NCBI GenBank assembly: GCA_963978905.1
Contig: OZ022258.1
Span: forward strand, 31,066,716 to 31,130,715
Direction of reading: 5' to 3'
DNA from: Trichostrongylus colubriformis
Taxonomy: Eukaryota; Nematoda; Chromadorea; Rhabditida; Trichostrongylidae
Length of the DNA stretch: 64,000 bases
Of the stretch, positions 35,901 to 48,560 are shown piece by piece. The notes under the pieces were generated by a model. That model did not search any database. It saw only the letters and a list, made by a program, of their open reading frames with translations, and was not told the origin of the DNA. The position numbers and the translations under genes are program-made. How positions within the stretch are numbered: position 1 is the stretch's first letter; each line of letters begins with the position of its first letter.

Positions 35901-38900
35901 TGCCGCTTCGGGCCAAGTCATCGCGATATCGCATGACGTATCTAGCCCATCTGATCTCCGCCTTGGCAAATACGACGGCGTCTCTGATCTGCGATCGTCG
36001 ACGGAGTTCGGAATATTCGATTTCCCCCTGCACTTGCATGTGTCGGGACACTGACAGCATCGTGCTTTCGATGGCGCACTGGATGACGCCGACCGCATGC
36101 CTTCCTGCTTACGTAGAGTTTAAGTCTCTGAGGCATATGTCAGGGCACGAAGGACAGCGTAATAGATAAGACGGGCATGGAGCCGGATGTTCTTCGCCTT
36201 CTTCACTACTGCCTCGGTGGACCTAAAGGCACTCCAAGCCACTCTATTCTTCCTGTTCAGCTCTGATGTCGTTAGTCATAGTAACCCAGGTACACATAAC
36301 TGAAGCGTTCAGTGATGTTGGTCCCGTTAAACGCAAATGGCATCAGGCACCAATCTATTCCTCATGAACATCTTATTCGAAAAGTTCAGCTGGAAACCGA
36401 TTTCTCCACACTCGCAGTCGAAATCGGCTAGCATTCGCTCCGCCTGATGAATTATTGGTGTTATGAGCACGATGTCGTCAGCGAAGCGGTGGTGGTGTAG
36501 ATGCCAGCCATAGACCGTCACTCCCATTTCTTCCCATTCCAATTGACGCATGACGTTCTCAAGAGCGGCGCTGAATAGACTAGGAGAGATAGTGTCGCCT
36601 TGTCGAACCACTTTCTTCACGTCGATGATGACTTTCTTGTAGAATGGCGAGATCGTAGTGTAGAAGTTGCTGTAGAGCTCACGAAGTACTGAGTGACTCT
36701 TTCATACTGACTAGACACCCTAGTTTCCCAGGGCTTTGATAACCGCTTCTCTCTCAACGGAGTCGAAGGCCTTTTTCGAATTGATGAATGTGAGACATTA
36801 CGGCATCTTGTACTCTCGCGACACTTGAATGAGCCTAGTGACCGTGTGGATGTGATCGATTGTACTGAATCCTCTCCGAAACCCTGCTTGCACGCATGGC
36901 AGGCAGCAGACAGATTGGACGATAATTGCCAATGTAATATGGATCGCCCTTTTTATGAAGCAGCACAGTCCTGCTGGTTTTCCAAGAGATGGGTACCTTG
37001 CAGTCCAACAGGACTCGTGCCAGAGTTTTGATAACACTGGCGGTAGATTCTTCAGATGTACCGATCTGATCCTGTCGGGGTCAGGAGCTCTACCGTTCTT
37101 CACTGATGAGGTGGGGTGTCGTACATCGCAAGGGAGAACTGAAGGTACGACATATCTATCTTGCTTCGGATCGCTCCTAGGCAGGTGGGCATGTCTATCA
37201 AAGAGATCCGAGTAGAAGTCGAGGATAACTCCAATGCCCTTCAGGAAACAGTAACTGTACCGTCAGGCGTCGAAGACCGGTCATTTTGTTTCTGAAACTG
37301 GCGAAACTCCGGGGGTACTGCGGTTGCTCCTAACAGCCTCTGCTGCTTCAACCAACACTGCTGCTCATCTCTCCTTCAGATCTTACTTTATCGCCTCTCT
37401 GCATTGCTTCGCAAACTCACACGTCAGTTGACAATCATCTGCGACACGTGCGGTTCCACGTTGGCGTATCAGCTCGTGAGTTTCCGAAATTCAAACTCTA
37501 ATCTCCTGGCACTATCGTGAAGATGTTCCGTGTACTCGTCGTCGATGTTTCCAATAACAGAATCCTCTCATACACCTGTAAGAGAAGAGTGGTCCAGTTG
37601 ATGACTGTTTTCCTTTGCTTCATAAATTTCGCGTCTCTATCCCCCAGTTTCGAGAAGAGGAATCTTGCGCGGATGAGTCGATGGTCTGATCCAGTGTGGA
37701 ACTTCGGTACAACAGCGACGTCGGTCAGGCAAAACCTTCTATTGGAAATGACGTGATCGATCTCGTTATGGAATTGTCCATCGGGAGCCTCCCGAGTCCA
37801 TCGTAGATAAAAGGGCTTCTTAACTGTGAGTTACCATGGTTGGAGTTGATTGGCATAATGATTCCAGACAGCTTTTCATCTTGCTCACTCCTTTCGAATC
37901 TCTGAGTCCCGATGTGAATTTTGTTACCCGTTCTTCTGAGCCGAATTTAGCACTAAAATCGCTGAGGATGACTTTGGAAAATGTATGGTCTTCTTTGTAG
38001 AACTTCCCCAGATGCATATAAAATTCTTCGGGCTCGTCCTCGTCGTAGCTCTATGTTGGTGCGTTGGCGATGAAGACGGTCAAAGTCAAAATAGGATTAC
38101 ATCTTTTCGATTGCAAACGTCAGATTCGTGATCAGTTTTCGTACGAATCGACGATCATGGCCAAGTGCGTGTTGACGACAACTCCCACACCGCCAACGCC
38201 TCTTCTGTCACATAACCCAAGAAACGGTTCTTCTCCAGTCTCTTCAAAGGCGTGTAGCGGGTTGTGCGTTCTCGGTCACACCGATGATGTCAGGCTTAGC
38301 TAGCAGCATCAGGTCTTCGGTACTCCCTTCCGATGAAGTGTTTATTCGTTGAAATAACATATCCCATCTTCTGGCAGGTTTTGGCCGGATCGAATGCAGG
38401 ATACCATGCACCCTACATACAAAACGCCCCTACACGAATGCAATAAACGTCTGCACGGATACAGAGGGTATGAAACAGCCCAGCGCAGCAGAACAGCCAT
38501 AGTCATTTAGGTAGTCTGCTGTAGCCCTGAGATTCTAGCAGCCTCTTCCGAGTGGTTACCCAACGCTGCCGTATTGAGGGTATGGCCCAGGTTCAGAAGA
38601 ATGAGGCCATACTTACTGCTGCTTTCGGCAAGATGAAGACCCATGAGTAGCTTGCCAGGCTCTGTCATGGGGGCTGGGTATACTTCGAGTGGTTAGCCAC
38701 GCTATCCCGAAGTAGACTTGGCCCCGGACTCCTATGCACCTCCCAATCGTTAGATTGCAAGTTTTGGCCGGACCGAATGCAAGATACCATGCACCCTACA
38801 GAACGTCCTTACACGTATGCGATAAACGTCTGCACGGATACAAAAGGTATGAATCAGCCCAGCACAGCAGAAAAAAGTGTCTATCCTCTGGATTGACCTG

Positions 38901-40765
38901 CGTCTCACGGTAAGTACATGGTGACTTTTGGTCCGCGATAAACCCCCTATCCGCCACCTGGTGTCGCACCCCATAGCCTTGCCACCTAACGGCTCATCCT
39001 TCAGCTAGGAAGCCTCTTGGTGAAGCAGGTCCGTGGCGCCTTCTTTTGGGCGTAATCGAATACTGATCGCCATGAGCGCCTCATGCTGCCATGCGAATTT
39101 TCTGTCAATTTTTTCGCCTAAACGTTTGGGGCACGTCTTTTACTATAAAATTACAGGTGGTGGCAATCGCCACGTACGGCTACTTCTTCATCTGCTTGAT
39201 TGGCCGACAACCGAAACTGGACCAGAAATCGATGGAGACCGTAAGCTAAAAAATGATCCCCATTGCTTCCTTGAGAAGAGCAGAAATGTCCAATTGTGAA
39301 ATGTTCAGGAAATCACCATTCTCTTTCCAATATTCACTACCTTCCAAATGCTTTTCTACCTAGGATGGCTGAAAGTAGGACAGTTCCTGATGAATCCGTT
39401 CGGAGAGGACGACGACGATTTTGGTCAGTAGTGTATAGCTAGATAAACAGAAGGGTGCAACCGTCATCAGACGCTGAGAGTTAAATACACGCAAAGGAGG
39501 AGGTATATAATAGATAAAAAGGTAGGAATGGCAAAGGGAGATTTTGAGAGGTTGCTACTCTTAATTCATTTTTATGTGAAAATGCTCATAATACCGGAAA
39601 AACGACAATTAGGTGCACTATACCAAAGCAACTTGAAACGAACAGTCAACACCAACGCTAGTATATGTATTTAAGGCATTTTATGTCATATGTGTATCAT
39701 GGTTGTCGTCTGGTAGGGCCAAATATTGAATCTCTCCAAAGGCGCTAGGAAGGAGGCACGGGAAGAAAGCGTCTTTCACTACACTTACCTTCCTCATTGA
39801 ACGAACAGTCGAACTTAAAAGAAGACAATGTATAACGAAAATTGCTTTGAAAACCCGACTTGAGGCGCTACTGCGATTCTAGCGTCCTTCACCGCAAACT
39901 GCACGCTTCGGATGAGCCGACGCCACTGCCATTTGATGTCGCGTCTGGCGAATTTGATTTCATTCATGATGATGTAAAACAAGTGAGATAGCACGCGGGA
40001 ATAAACAGGTGAAACAATGAAAGAGAGAAAAAGCGAAAGAGTGAAAAACGGTGCTCATGACAAAAAAAACATTAATTCACGCTCGACGTCTTGGGAAGGC
40101 GTCGTGTGTACAATTAGTGAACGCGAGCCACAATAAGCCCATACCATAAGCCAAAGTTGCCTGCTCCCGATGTCTTTATGAACGGGCCTCGTATCAAAAC
40201 TTCTCTTAGTGATCTTATAAGTATGTGTTTGCAGAGCTGAACTATGTGTTGGATCGTAACACTTGCATCGCCCACATGATGGCCACAGAACTGGCAGACC
40301 AATGTCCCGATATCGGTGCCCCTATGGAGAAGAATATTCCACACACACGAGCATCGTTTAAAATTCAGGTTTTCCCAGATATCAGATTGAATACTAGGGT
40401 TGGTGCATAATAAATGCGGCCAAAAGCAATGATAAATTTTCACCATCGCAATCAGGGACTGCTTCCCATTTGGTGGTCGCCAAGACGTATTTCCACTACA
40501 AAGGAATGCGGCATCAAAAAGCCGCATTAATTATGCATCAACCTGATATTTGCCTATCACCACAATAAGAAAAAATTTTTAGGATGTGATACCGAAGTCA
40601 CACCTGGCCACCTTCAAGCTTACTGAAAAGGAGATGAGACTAATAAAACCGGAAGATATTGAAGAAAGCGAAAAACTGCTGGCGGAAAAGAAAGGAAATA
40701 GAAGCCGTCTCGGACAAATCGTGTCCAGAGCACTGGACGAAGCAAAGAAGTTCGTTAATGGATGA
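32926..40765 (+). CDS. Bestrophin-family Ca2+-activated anion channel, 10 exons, 398 aa
   Basis: Exons, all with GT..AG borders and joining in phase: 32926-33051, 33107-33234, 33286-33406, 33461-33597, 35163-35256, 35478-35552, 39157-39240, 39309-39423, 40235-40368, 40583-40765 (1197 nt with stop). Bestrophins form pentameric plasma-membrane channels for chloride and other anions. Family marks seen: MTISY start and LRWRGSLWK; neck segment [10 protein letters not shown] with Ile68, Phe72 and Phe76 at the spacing of the human BEST1 neck; RWWEQF across the exon 2/3 junction; LKRFPT; IPLVYTQ; and the acidic Ca2+ clasp [10 protein letters not shown] around residues 288-294. The hydrophilic C-tail is short, so total length is near that of many nematode paralogues and shorter than vertebrate ones. 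No stop or frameshift is visible. Introns 1-3 are 51-55 bp; intron 6 (3.6 kb), intron 8 and intron 9 hold mobile DNA. The exact paralogue number cannot be assigned. Confidence 0.95.
33598..35162 (+). other. Bestrophin intron 4 (1565 bp)
   Basis: Starts GTAAGT and ends TTGCAG. It contains a GC-rich patch at about 34760-34990 (GGCGCCGGCGGCAGGCGGGA) that looks like an unrecognised dispersed repeat. No gene seen inside on either strand. Confidence 0.8.
35690..38380 (-). pseudogene. RTE-type LINE relic, antisense inside bestrophin intron 6
   Basis: The minus strand carries remnants of an RTE-like element in order. There is an endonuclease-like part with a [16 protein letters not shown] block (about 37600-37750, cf. 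the S-D-H-R endonuclease end of RTE). Reverse transcriptase pieces follow ([18 protein letters not shown] at about 37050-37103; [29 protein letters not shown] and [11 protein letters not shown] at 36450-36620). The C-terminal part reads [23 protein letters not shown] near 35760 (seen as [17 protein letters not shown]). Numerous stops and frameshifts make it dead. Ends are approximate. Confidence 0.85.
38379..38880. repeat. Direct repeat of about 115 bp next to the RTE relic
   Basis: TTTTGGCCGGAxCGAATGCA starts a block at about 38379-38500 that recurs at about 38762-38878, both ending near ATGAAxCAGCCCAGC. The 380-bp spacing and the position at the 5' side of the antisense RTE suggest a duplicated 5' UTR or two nested insertions. 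Confidence 0.7.
39700..40186 (-). repeat. R1-like repeat in bestrophin intron 8
   Basis: The reverse complement begins near 40186 with AAAGACATCGGGAGCAGGCA and ACTTTGGCTTATGG, resembling the R1 starts at 28252 and 28994. It continues to a CGTGCAGTTTGCGG-type block near 39890. Boundaries are approximate. Confidence 0.5.
40397..40546. mobile_element. About 150-bp mariner-derived MITE in bestrophin intron 9
   Basis: The left end GGGTTGGTGCATAATAAATG and the right end CATTAATTATGCATCAACCT are inverted repeats of the mariner TTAGGTTGGTGCA type. Near-TA flanks are present. It takes up most of the 214-bp intron, yet splice sites on both sides are intact. Non-coding. Confidence 0.75.
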
Positions 40766-40850
40766 AGGAGTTTTTCTCCTTTCTACCCCATAATGTAACA
40801 ATTAGTTCAAGCTTTCCGAAAAATCTCCTCAAAAGTCACTTTTCAAGAGA

Positions 40851-41090
40851 TTAAAGGCAGCTTTAGGGGAAATGCGGACGAAAAGTAAGAGAAGTAGTGG
40901 ATATGAAAGCCGAGGTGTTTGGGATACGATGGTAAAAAACGGAAGAAAGTGGCCAAAGACCCGAGAAATAGGACTCTCTCTCCCACCGTTGATTCTGGAC
41001 GTGGACGACCTTTCCGTCCAGAGGGGGGAAGGGTACTTTGAACGAGTTTTCAGTTGGCATGTTGCCAAGTAGACGCAAGGGAATGTTTGG
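40851..41090 (+). repeat. R1 repeat copy just 3' of bestrophin
   Basis: Starts TTAAAGGCAGCTTTAGGGG and contains GATATGAAAGCCGAGGTGTT, aligning with the copy at 61324. It lies 85 bp after the bestrophin stop, so it may form part of the 3' UTR. No AATAAA signal was seen before it. A small hairpin AAGGAG-TTTTT-CTCCTT follows the stop directly. Confidence 0.6.
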
Positions 41091-41801
41091 AAATACGACA
41101 GCATCTATTTTCTAGAGTGAACTTCAACCTAAAACTGCGAAAGCACGCTGCAATACCCTCGATCGCGCCGCATATCCTTGGCCGCTCTTATCGTAGCCAA
41201 TCAGGAATCACATCGCCTGGAGGAGGGGGTCTGTCATCCAAGGTTGTCATCCGTTGCGCCGTTTCTACCGTCGAAGGCGCGCTTACCAGAATTTCGCCAC
41301 AAATAACCTTCTTATACCTATAGTTTTCATGTAAGTGACTTCTTTTGAGGACTTCTCGATAACCACATTACCCTTAAGGCTGTCTTTGAATGTCGCATCA
41401 AAGCATTACTCAAAACAAAACTTGGTACTGATACGAGGTTCCTCAAGGTATAATTGTAATCGTGTTTTATTTTTCATGACCGTTCCTTGTTTGCTTACTT
41501 CCGCTGTTTCTATTTAATATACTAACTTCATATTTCGCAACTTTTTGCATTGCTGCCCTCAGCGTTCAGTGCAAGTACGCTTTATTTTGAGCAACGCACC
41601 CACCGCATGCTTGTACTCAAGCAGTGGAGTCCTACTTCGCAGTGGCTGACATGTCCGGAATTGTAACGTGAGCATAATGACGCATGTAATCGTTATGTGC
41701 TTGCCATATCAGTCTCAAGCTTAATCTTGCAATGACTATACTCGCACCCAGCGGCTGCTGGAATGTTTGATGGCTCCATAGCCGATTCAAATGCAACCGT
41801 C
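41091..41801. other. Intergenic, no gene seen
   Basis: Nothing recognisable on either strand. Confidence 0.45.
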
Positions 41802-42130
41802 GAAAACACCGGAAGGGGGTGAATTCAGCAAATTACGGAATAAATACTGAATATGAAAGAAGAGGTGCTCATCAGTGTAACAGTAGAGAAATATTGAATG
41901 AAAACCGCAAAAAAAAATCCGAAACAGAGAAACCTATGAACCCCTCCTCGCTTTTTCCCTTTTGCGTCCCTCTGCATCACCAACGGGTATGTTAGATGAA
42001 GACGAATGAGGGCCTCGGTCGACCGGCAGCGAACGTTTTCACGCTCTCACGGCAACTACCCCACCAGATGCGCGGCAGCGCGTCTCACAGTGCTGCGGAA
42101 TCTTGATGAGACCACAAGCCGTGCATTTGC
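41802..42130 (+). repeat. R1 repeat copy
   Basis: Contains in order ACACCGGAAGGGGGTGAATT, GAAAGAAGAGGTGCTCATCA, CGTCCCTCTGCATCACCAAC, GCGAACGTTTTCACGCTCTC and AGTGCTGCGGAATC. It is the longest copy sharing all R1 blocks and gives the family its order. Confidence 0.7.
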
Positions 42131-43020
42131 AGTAGGAGTTTCACTCACCTACTCTTCGGAACTGGAATGTTTGTTCTTAGAAAGCATAATTTCTCCTAGT
42201 TTTCACTCCTTCCCCCAAGCAGTGCCTTCAACAACTGAAAGCTTCAAGCACATTTCTGATCGCTTTCTCACGTCAGTGGGACCTTCTGCTTTAATCGCTG
42301 AATAGAGTCATTGCCAGATCAGGGTTCAGACACAATTTCAAAAATTTAGCCCAACGCGAATTGGGAATTCCTGGTTGGGGACAAAGATTCGCTGCTATGT
42401 GCATTACTCTATTTAGATCGAATTTGTGTACCAGTGTAATCATGGTAACGGGTAATGCTACTATATCACCTTCGTTCGCCTCAGCATTCAATAACTTAGA
42501 AGCTTTTGTGACAACCTGTATAAGTCAGCGGAAACCGTCTGGAGAGACTATCGCTACACACCGAGAATGAGTCAAGGAATCCTCAATAGGAATGACATTT
42601 AGAATTTTACAGGGAAGAATTTCGAAAGCTCTTCGATATGTATTCCTCCTCTGGAAAAATTCTTAACACTAACTTTATCAGTTCTTTCCCTGCTTTCTCG
42701 AACACAGCGCTATGACTAGTTTTAGTTCGAGGAGTAACTGAGTGCATTACCATAGCGATCTGTCAGGTTTTTGATTGCGCAATCAACAGTTGGCAGTCGG
42801 AAATCACATCACTCATACAGTTTGTGACGTTCTGGAGAGGATGTTCGCAGGACAGGAAGATTCTCTTTTCCCGCTTGTTAACTAATAAGCAGTTTTCCAA
42901 CACTTTGCAGTTTTAATGGTATGCACTCATGAACAACTCATTTCTTTGGAGACTCGCTATTGTAGTATCCTTAATTCAACTAGTCCTACTCTCCTAAAAC
43001 CATTGTCTGAGTCCGAAATA
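42131..43020. other. Intergenic, no gene seen
   Basis: Open frames are under 100 codons and motif-free. Confidence 0.45.
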
Positions 43021-43698
43021 TTAGGTTGGCAACTAAGTAATTGCGGATTTTTAAATACTGCTTTTTCCCTCCAAACTGCTTTCCAGCAATCTCTTCTGTA
43101 CACACACATGTAGTATAATTCCACACGCATCTAAAGGTATTATTGTCTTCCATCTCCCGAATAACCCTTTTCGGCAAAATAAACATGTCAACGGTCAACC
43201 TATTTTCAATACAAAATTATAAAAAGATTTTTCTTTGAATGGCGTTAGACAGGGAAAGGAAAAGGTGATAATCCGATGGAGCAAGATCAGGGCTATAAGG
43301 TGGATGGGGCAGCAATTTTTATCCAAGCTCGAGAATTTTTTGGCGAGTCATTTTTTCAATAGTGGTAAAAAAATTTTAAATTTTTTTTTCAAAAAACTCT
43401 CGAGCTTGGATGAAAATTGCTGCCTTATAGTTCTGATCTTTCTCCTTCGGATTATCACCTTTTCCTTTCCCTGTCTAACGCCATCCAGAGAAAAAAATTG
43501 GAATTGAAAATGAGGTGACTTTTGATATTTTTATTTTGCCGAAAAGGGTTATCCGGGAGATGGAAGACAACAATACCTATAGATGCGTGTGGACTTGTAC
43601 TACATATACATATATGTACAGAAGAAATTTTGTGGAAAGCAGTTTTGAGGGAAAAAAGCAGTATTTAAAAACCCGCAATTACTTAGTTGCCAACCTAA
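43021..43698. mobile_element. Foldback (palindromic) mariner element, copy 1, 678 bp
   Basis: Flanked by TA on both sides, with ends TTAGGTTGGCAACTAAGTAA and its reverse complement. Each arm carries the same 3' part of a mariner transposase in opposite orientations: the left arm on the minus strand (about 43340-43235), the right arm on the + strand (about 43395-43486). The left arm reads LPHPPYSPDLAPSDYHLF after a stop replacing Trp. The right arm lacks 9 bp of the same stretch. The long arms and central AT-rich turn make a stem of several hundred base pairs. Confidence 0.9.
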
Positions 43699-44279
43699 TA
43701 ATAAGTGCTCTACTACTCTCTGTGAACTTTAAGTACTTCATTTCTATGCAAATCTAGATCTATGGTAGCTGTTTCAGAAATGCAAAAAGGAACGGCGACA
43801 TCGAGGAAGCGAGCGATGACGAGCAAAAACGACTCTGAAACGATGCTGTGCACTATTCTCCTAATAAAGTTATTTTCTAACTTTGTGTTACGCTAAGAAT
43901 CTGAGTACAATTTTCTGAGGCGGATTACTGCACAATTTTCACTGCTGAACGCTGATCTCGATCTGTCTTCCCATATTTGGAAAACGATTCTCTGAGCAGA
44001 GCTACAAGGTTTATTCGACGGATATTGGCTAAAGCACACCACAGGAAAGTGGAATGGCAGCAGCCGCGTGGGAAAGATGTAAGGGTCACGCTCCATAGAC
44101 TGAGGACGATGGTTCGGGTCACTGTGAGAACGTTGTTCTCTGCATATTGTTGAAATTCTTCTATTGGCTTTTGAAGATACTCCTGTTTTTTTCTCTCCCG
44201 GATCTCCCGGACTCCCGGATCGGATTTTGATGCTCCTTTTGACAAAAGAAGCTCAAATTGTTATTGATATTATTATTTA
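43699..44279. other. Intergenic, no gene seen
   Basis: A 106-codon minus-strand frame (43925-44245, SKGASKSDPGVREIRERKKQ) may be an antisense LINE piece but has no recognisable domain. Confidence 0.4.
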
Positions 44280-45585
<1,306 letters not shown>

Positions 45586-45830
45586 GATAATGATAATAAT
45601 AGTGATAATGATAATGATAATGATAATGATAATGATAATGATGATGATAATGATAATGACGATGATAATGATAATGATGATGATAATGCTAATGATAATG
45701 ATAATGATAATGATAATGATAATGATAATGATAATGATAATGATAATGATAATGATAATGATAATGATAATGATAATGATAATGATAAAGATAGTGATAA
45801 TGATAGTGATTATGATAATGATAATAATAG

Positions 45831-45860
<30 letters not shown>
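45586..45860. repeat. (ATAATG)n hexanucleotide microsatellite
   Basis: GATAATGATAATG repeats run for about 270 bp directly after the AAT array. The purest part is about 45688-45786; edges contain AGTGAT and AATAAT variants. It probably arose from AAT by substitution and spread. Confidence 0.95.
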
Positions 45861-45861
<1 letters not shown>

Positions 45862-45894
45862 CCTACTATCCCTACTATCCTACTCTACATAATT

Positions 45895-46880
45895 CGCTTA
45901 GTATGTCTGTCTGTGTGTGTGCGTCTGTGTGTGCGTCCGTCTGTTTGTCACGAAATTCATATCTAGCGTCACAGCAATGCTGGAGCGCTGAATTTTGCAA
46001 GTGATGTAGAGGGTGACAAGGAAACTCCAGCGGTAGTGGACCGAAAGTGATAGCAGCTGATACGCGCTGATAAGGAGCCTCAAAAGGCGAATGTCACCAA
46101 AGTCGTTTCGCCTTTCGGGTTGATCCTAGAGCGCTGACACTCATAGTGTTTTGCGGGATTGGACGGAAACATTAATCGTGGGTGACCCGCATTGATAGCG
46201 GTTGATAAGATTCGATAAGGAGCGTAAAAAGGCTAGAGTCGTCGAACCCGTTTCGCCTTGCGCATTGTTCCCGGAGCGTTCATGCTCACAAGTGTTTTGC
46301 GGGGTAAGACGGGGACAATAACGTTAGGTGATCCAGTTGATAACGGTTGATGAGATTTGATAAGGAGCATGAGAAGGCGTATGTCGTCAAATTCGTTTCG
46401 CCTTTCGCGTTGATCCAAGAGCGCTGACACTTATGGGTGTTTAGCAGAGTGGGATGAGGACATTCATAAGTGGGTGACTCAAAGTGATAATTGTTGATAA
46501 GATTCGATTAGGAGCGTGAGAAGGAAAATGTCACCAAAGCCGGTACGCTTTTGCGGCTAACAGTAGAATGTTCACATTCGCAGGTATTGTAGGGTACGGG
46601 GACCTCAATGGTTTGTTGGGCACAGGGGCCTCAGTGAAACTGTACCCAAAAACGGCTTACGGTGCCTGATAAAAATCGTTAGGGATTGGATGGAATGAAA
46701 TCCTTTGTATCGCTTGATACTACTATACGACCGCTTTAGCAAAAGCGTCTGATGCTCAGTGCCATTGGGTGAACATATTGCTTATGTTCTGATATCACTG
46801 GCCGATGTATCGACCGCTGAATTGCCTAGCGTTCCAAAAAATGGTGCATTTGTCTTGATACTGCGATCTACATTGATAAC
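45895..46880 (+). repeat. CTGTCTGTC family element with four 146-bp tandem units (copy A)
   Basis: A CTGTCTGTGTGTGTGCGTCT leader is followed by GTCACGAAATTCATATCTAG, then tandem units with landmarks GATAAGGAGC at about 46066, 46212, 46357 and 46504 (spacing 145-147 bp). Each contains a TTTCGCCTTTCGCGTTGATC-like block. The right part has CTGATGCTCAGTGCCATTGG and CGCTGAATTGCCTAGC, shared with copy B. Non-coding. Confidence 0.8.
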
Positions 46881-47284
46881 CATAATGCAACCTACATTTT
46901 TGATAGCAAAGCAAGAGATTCACTCGAAATCATTTTCTAATCCGGTGCTGGCAGCAACACTGGGTATCGACCGCTAAATTATGCAAAATTCCAAGTAGTG
47001 AAGCATGTTCACGAAAACGATATACGTCGATAGTCGGGATCTGGATTTACTATCAATGTGTAGGAATTAGATGCTCAGCAAATGAACAAACTTTTACCAA
47101 TCGATGCAATTGCATACAAAACTATCGATCTCTAAACGCAATTCCTCGATGATGACCTAAACTAGTTGTCTGGGGCACACTACTGCGCGTAATTCATGTC
47201 GATGACTGCAAAATGGGTTTGATGCAAAGCGACTGAAGTATGATAACACCGAAATGCTTTTTTATCACGCCATCTTCTCACAGC
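46881..47284. other. Spacer between repeat elements, no gene seen
   Basis: No gene or RNA recognised. Confidence 0.45.
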
Positions 47285-47720
47285 ATCGCCATGAACCGCG
47301 CGCAGTAGTGTGCGCCCGCCAGCTGGTTATATAAAATGCTTCGTCTGCCTGTAGTACGTCCCTCCGTCTGTCACGAAATTCATATCTTGCGTCGCAGTAG
47401 AGCTGGAACTCTGAATTTTTGAAGTAATATGAGGGTTGGTAAGGGGACATCAGTGGTGAGGGAACGGGAGTGATAGCAACTGATAAGGGCTGATAAGGAG
47501 CCTCGAAAGGTGAATGATGGGAAATTCATATCTCGCTTAGCCGCAAAGCTGGGATCCTCAATTTTAGAAATGACATAGGGAGTAGTAAGAAAATATGAAT
47601 GGTGAGAGACCGGAAGCGATAGCAACTGATAAGGAGCCTCGAAAGGCGAATGGCGAGGAATTGATATATCGCGTCGCAGCAAAGCTGGGGCTCTCAATTC
47701 CTGAAGTGGTATAAGGACGA
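47285..47720 (+). repeat. CTGTCTGTC family, partial copy C
   Basis: Begins GTGTGCGCCCGCCAGCTGGT, TATATAAAATGC, CGTCTGCCTG and CCGTCTGTCACGAAATTCAT. Three degenerate tandem units follow, each with AATTCATATCTxGCGT and TAAGGAGCCTCGAAAGG. Confidence 0.75.
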
Positions 47721-47829
47721 GATTGACGGCAGGAATTTTGTTTCTCTTGTCCGTTTTTGCGATTTCCCAGTTTCTGAATTCAAGTGATGACACTGATCGA
47801 TCGATATCGATCAAGCCCAATCAGCATGC

Positions 47830-48560
47830 TTCCATGTATGACGCACGCAGTTGTGTGCGCCAGCCTAACTGTACATATATAATCCGTTTGTCTGTGTCTT
47901 TGTGTGTGTGTCCGTCTGTTTGTAACGAAGTCATATCTCGCGTCACAGCGATGCAGGCACCCCGAATTTTACAAGTGATATACTGGGTGCTAAGGGAACA
48001 CCATCGATGGTGAGTCAGAAGTGATCTAACAGTTGATAATTGCTGAGCCTAAAAAGGCGATTGTCGCGAAATCCGTTTTTGCTCATTTCGCGTTGATCCC
48101 AAAGCGCAGGCACTAATAGGTGCTCAGAAGGGTGGGACGGGAACCCTCATGACGAGTGATTCAAGTAGATAACAGTTGATAAGTTTCGATAAGGAGGGTC
48201 AAGCAAGTGCTAAAAAATGTTAAAGAGCGTCGGAAGGCAAGCGCCCCCTAGCTCGTTTCGCTCTTTCAGTTGACTCTGTCACATGCACAGGTAGTGTAGG
48301 ATGCGAGAACATTAATGGTGACTTATCGAAACTGATAACGGCTATCATAGGAGCTGAAGTAGGAAGACCTACTAGAAAGCGGATTGAATGAAATCCGGTA
48401 CACCGTTTGCTACAAATGTACGACCGCAATAGTAAAAGTGTCTGATGCTCAGTGCCATTGGGTAAACAAATTTTATTTGATCTGATATCATTTGCCGAAA
48501 TAATGCCGATGTATCTACCGCTGAATTGCCTAGCATCCCAAATAATGGGGCCCGTGACAA
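47830..48560 (+). repeat. CTGTCTGTC family element, copy B
   Basis: Starts GTGTGCGCCAGCCTAACTGT and a CCGTCTGTTTGTAACGAAGT leader. It contains two units with TTTCGCGTTGATCC, and ends with the CTGATGCTCAGTGCCATTGG and CGCTGAATTGCCTAGC blocks in the same order as copy A. A and B are therefore copies of one element about 0.7-1 kb long that differ in tandem unit number. Confidence 0.75.

Noticed and set aside
35625..36169. Plus-strand frames of 60-90 codons in bestrophin intron 6
   Set aside because: They are antisense shadows of the minus-strand RTE relic.
45590..45892. 100-codon Met/Ile repeat frame
   Set aside because: Translation of the ATAATG microsatellite.
46060..46520. CRISPR-like array of regularly spaced repeats
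   Set aside because: Units are contiguous 146-bp tandem repeats without unique spacers, and the genome is eukaryotic.
47265..47820. 146-codon minus-strand frame with repeated TLLVLIPLQELRAPALLRR-like phrases
   Set aside because: It is a translation of the tandem repeat units of the CTGTCTGTC element; the repetition is at the DNA level.
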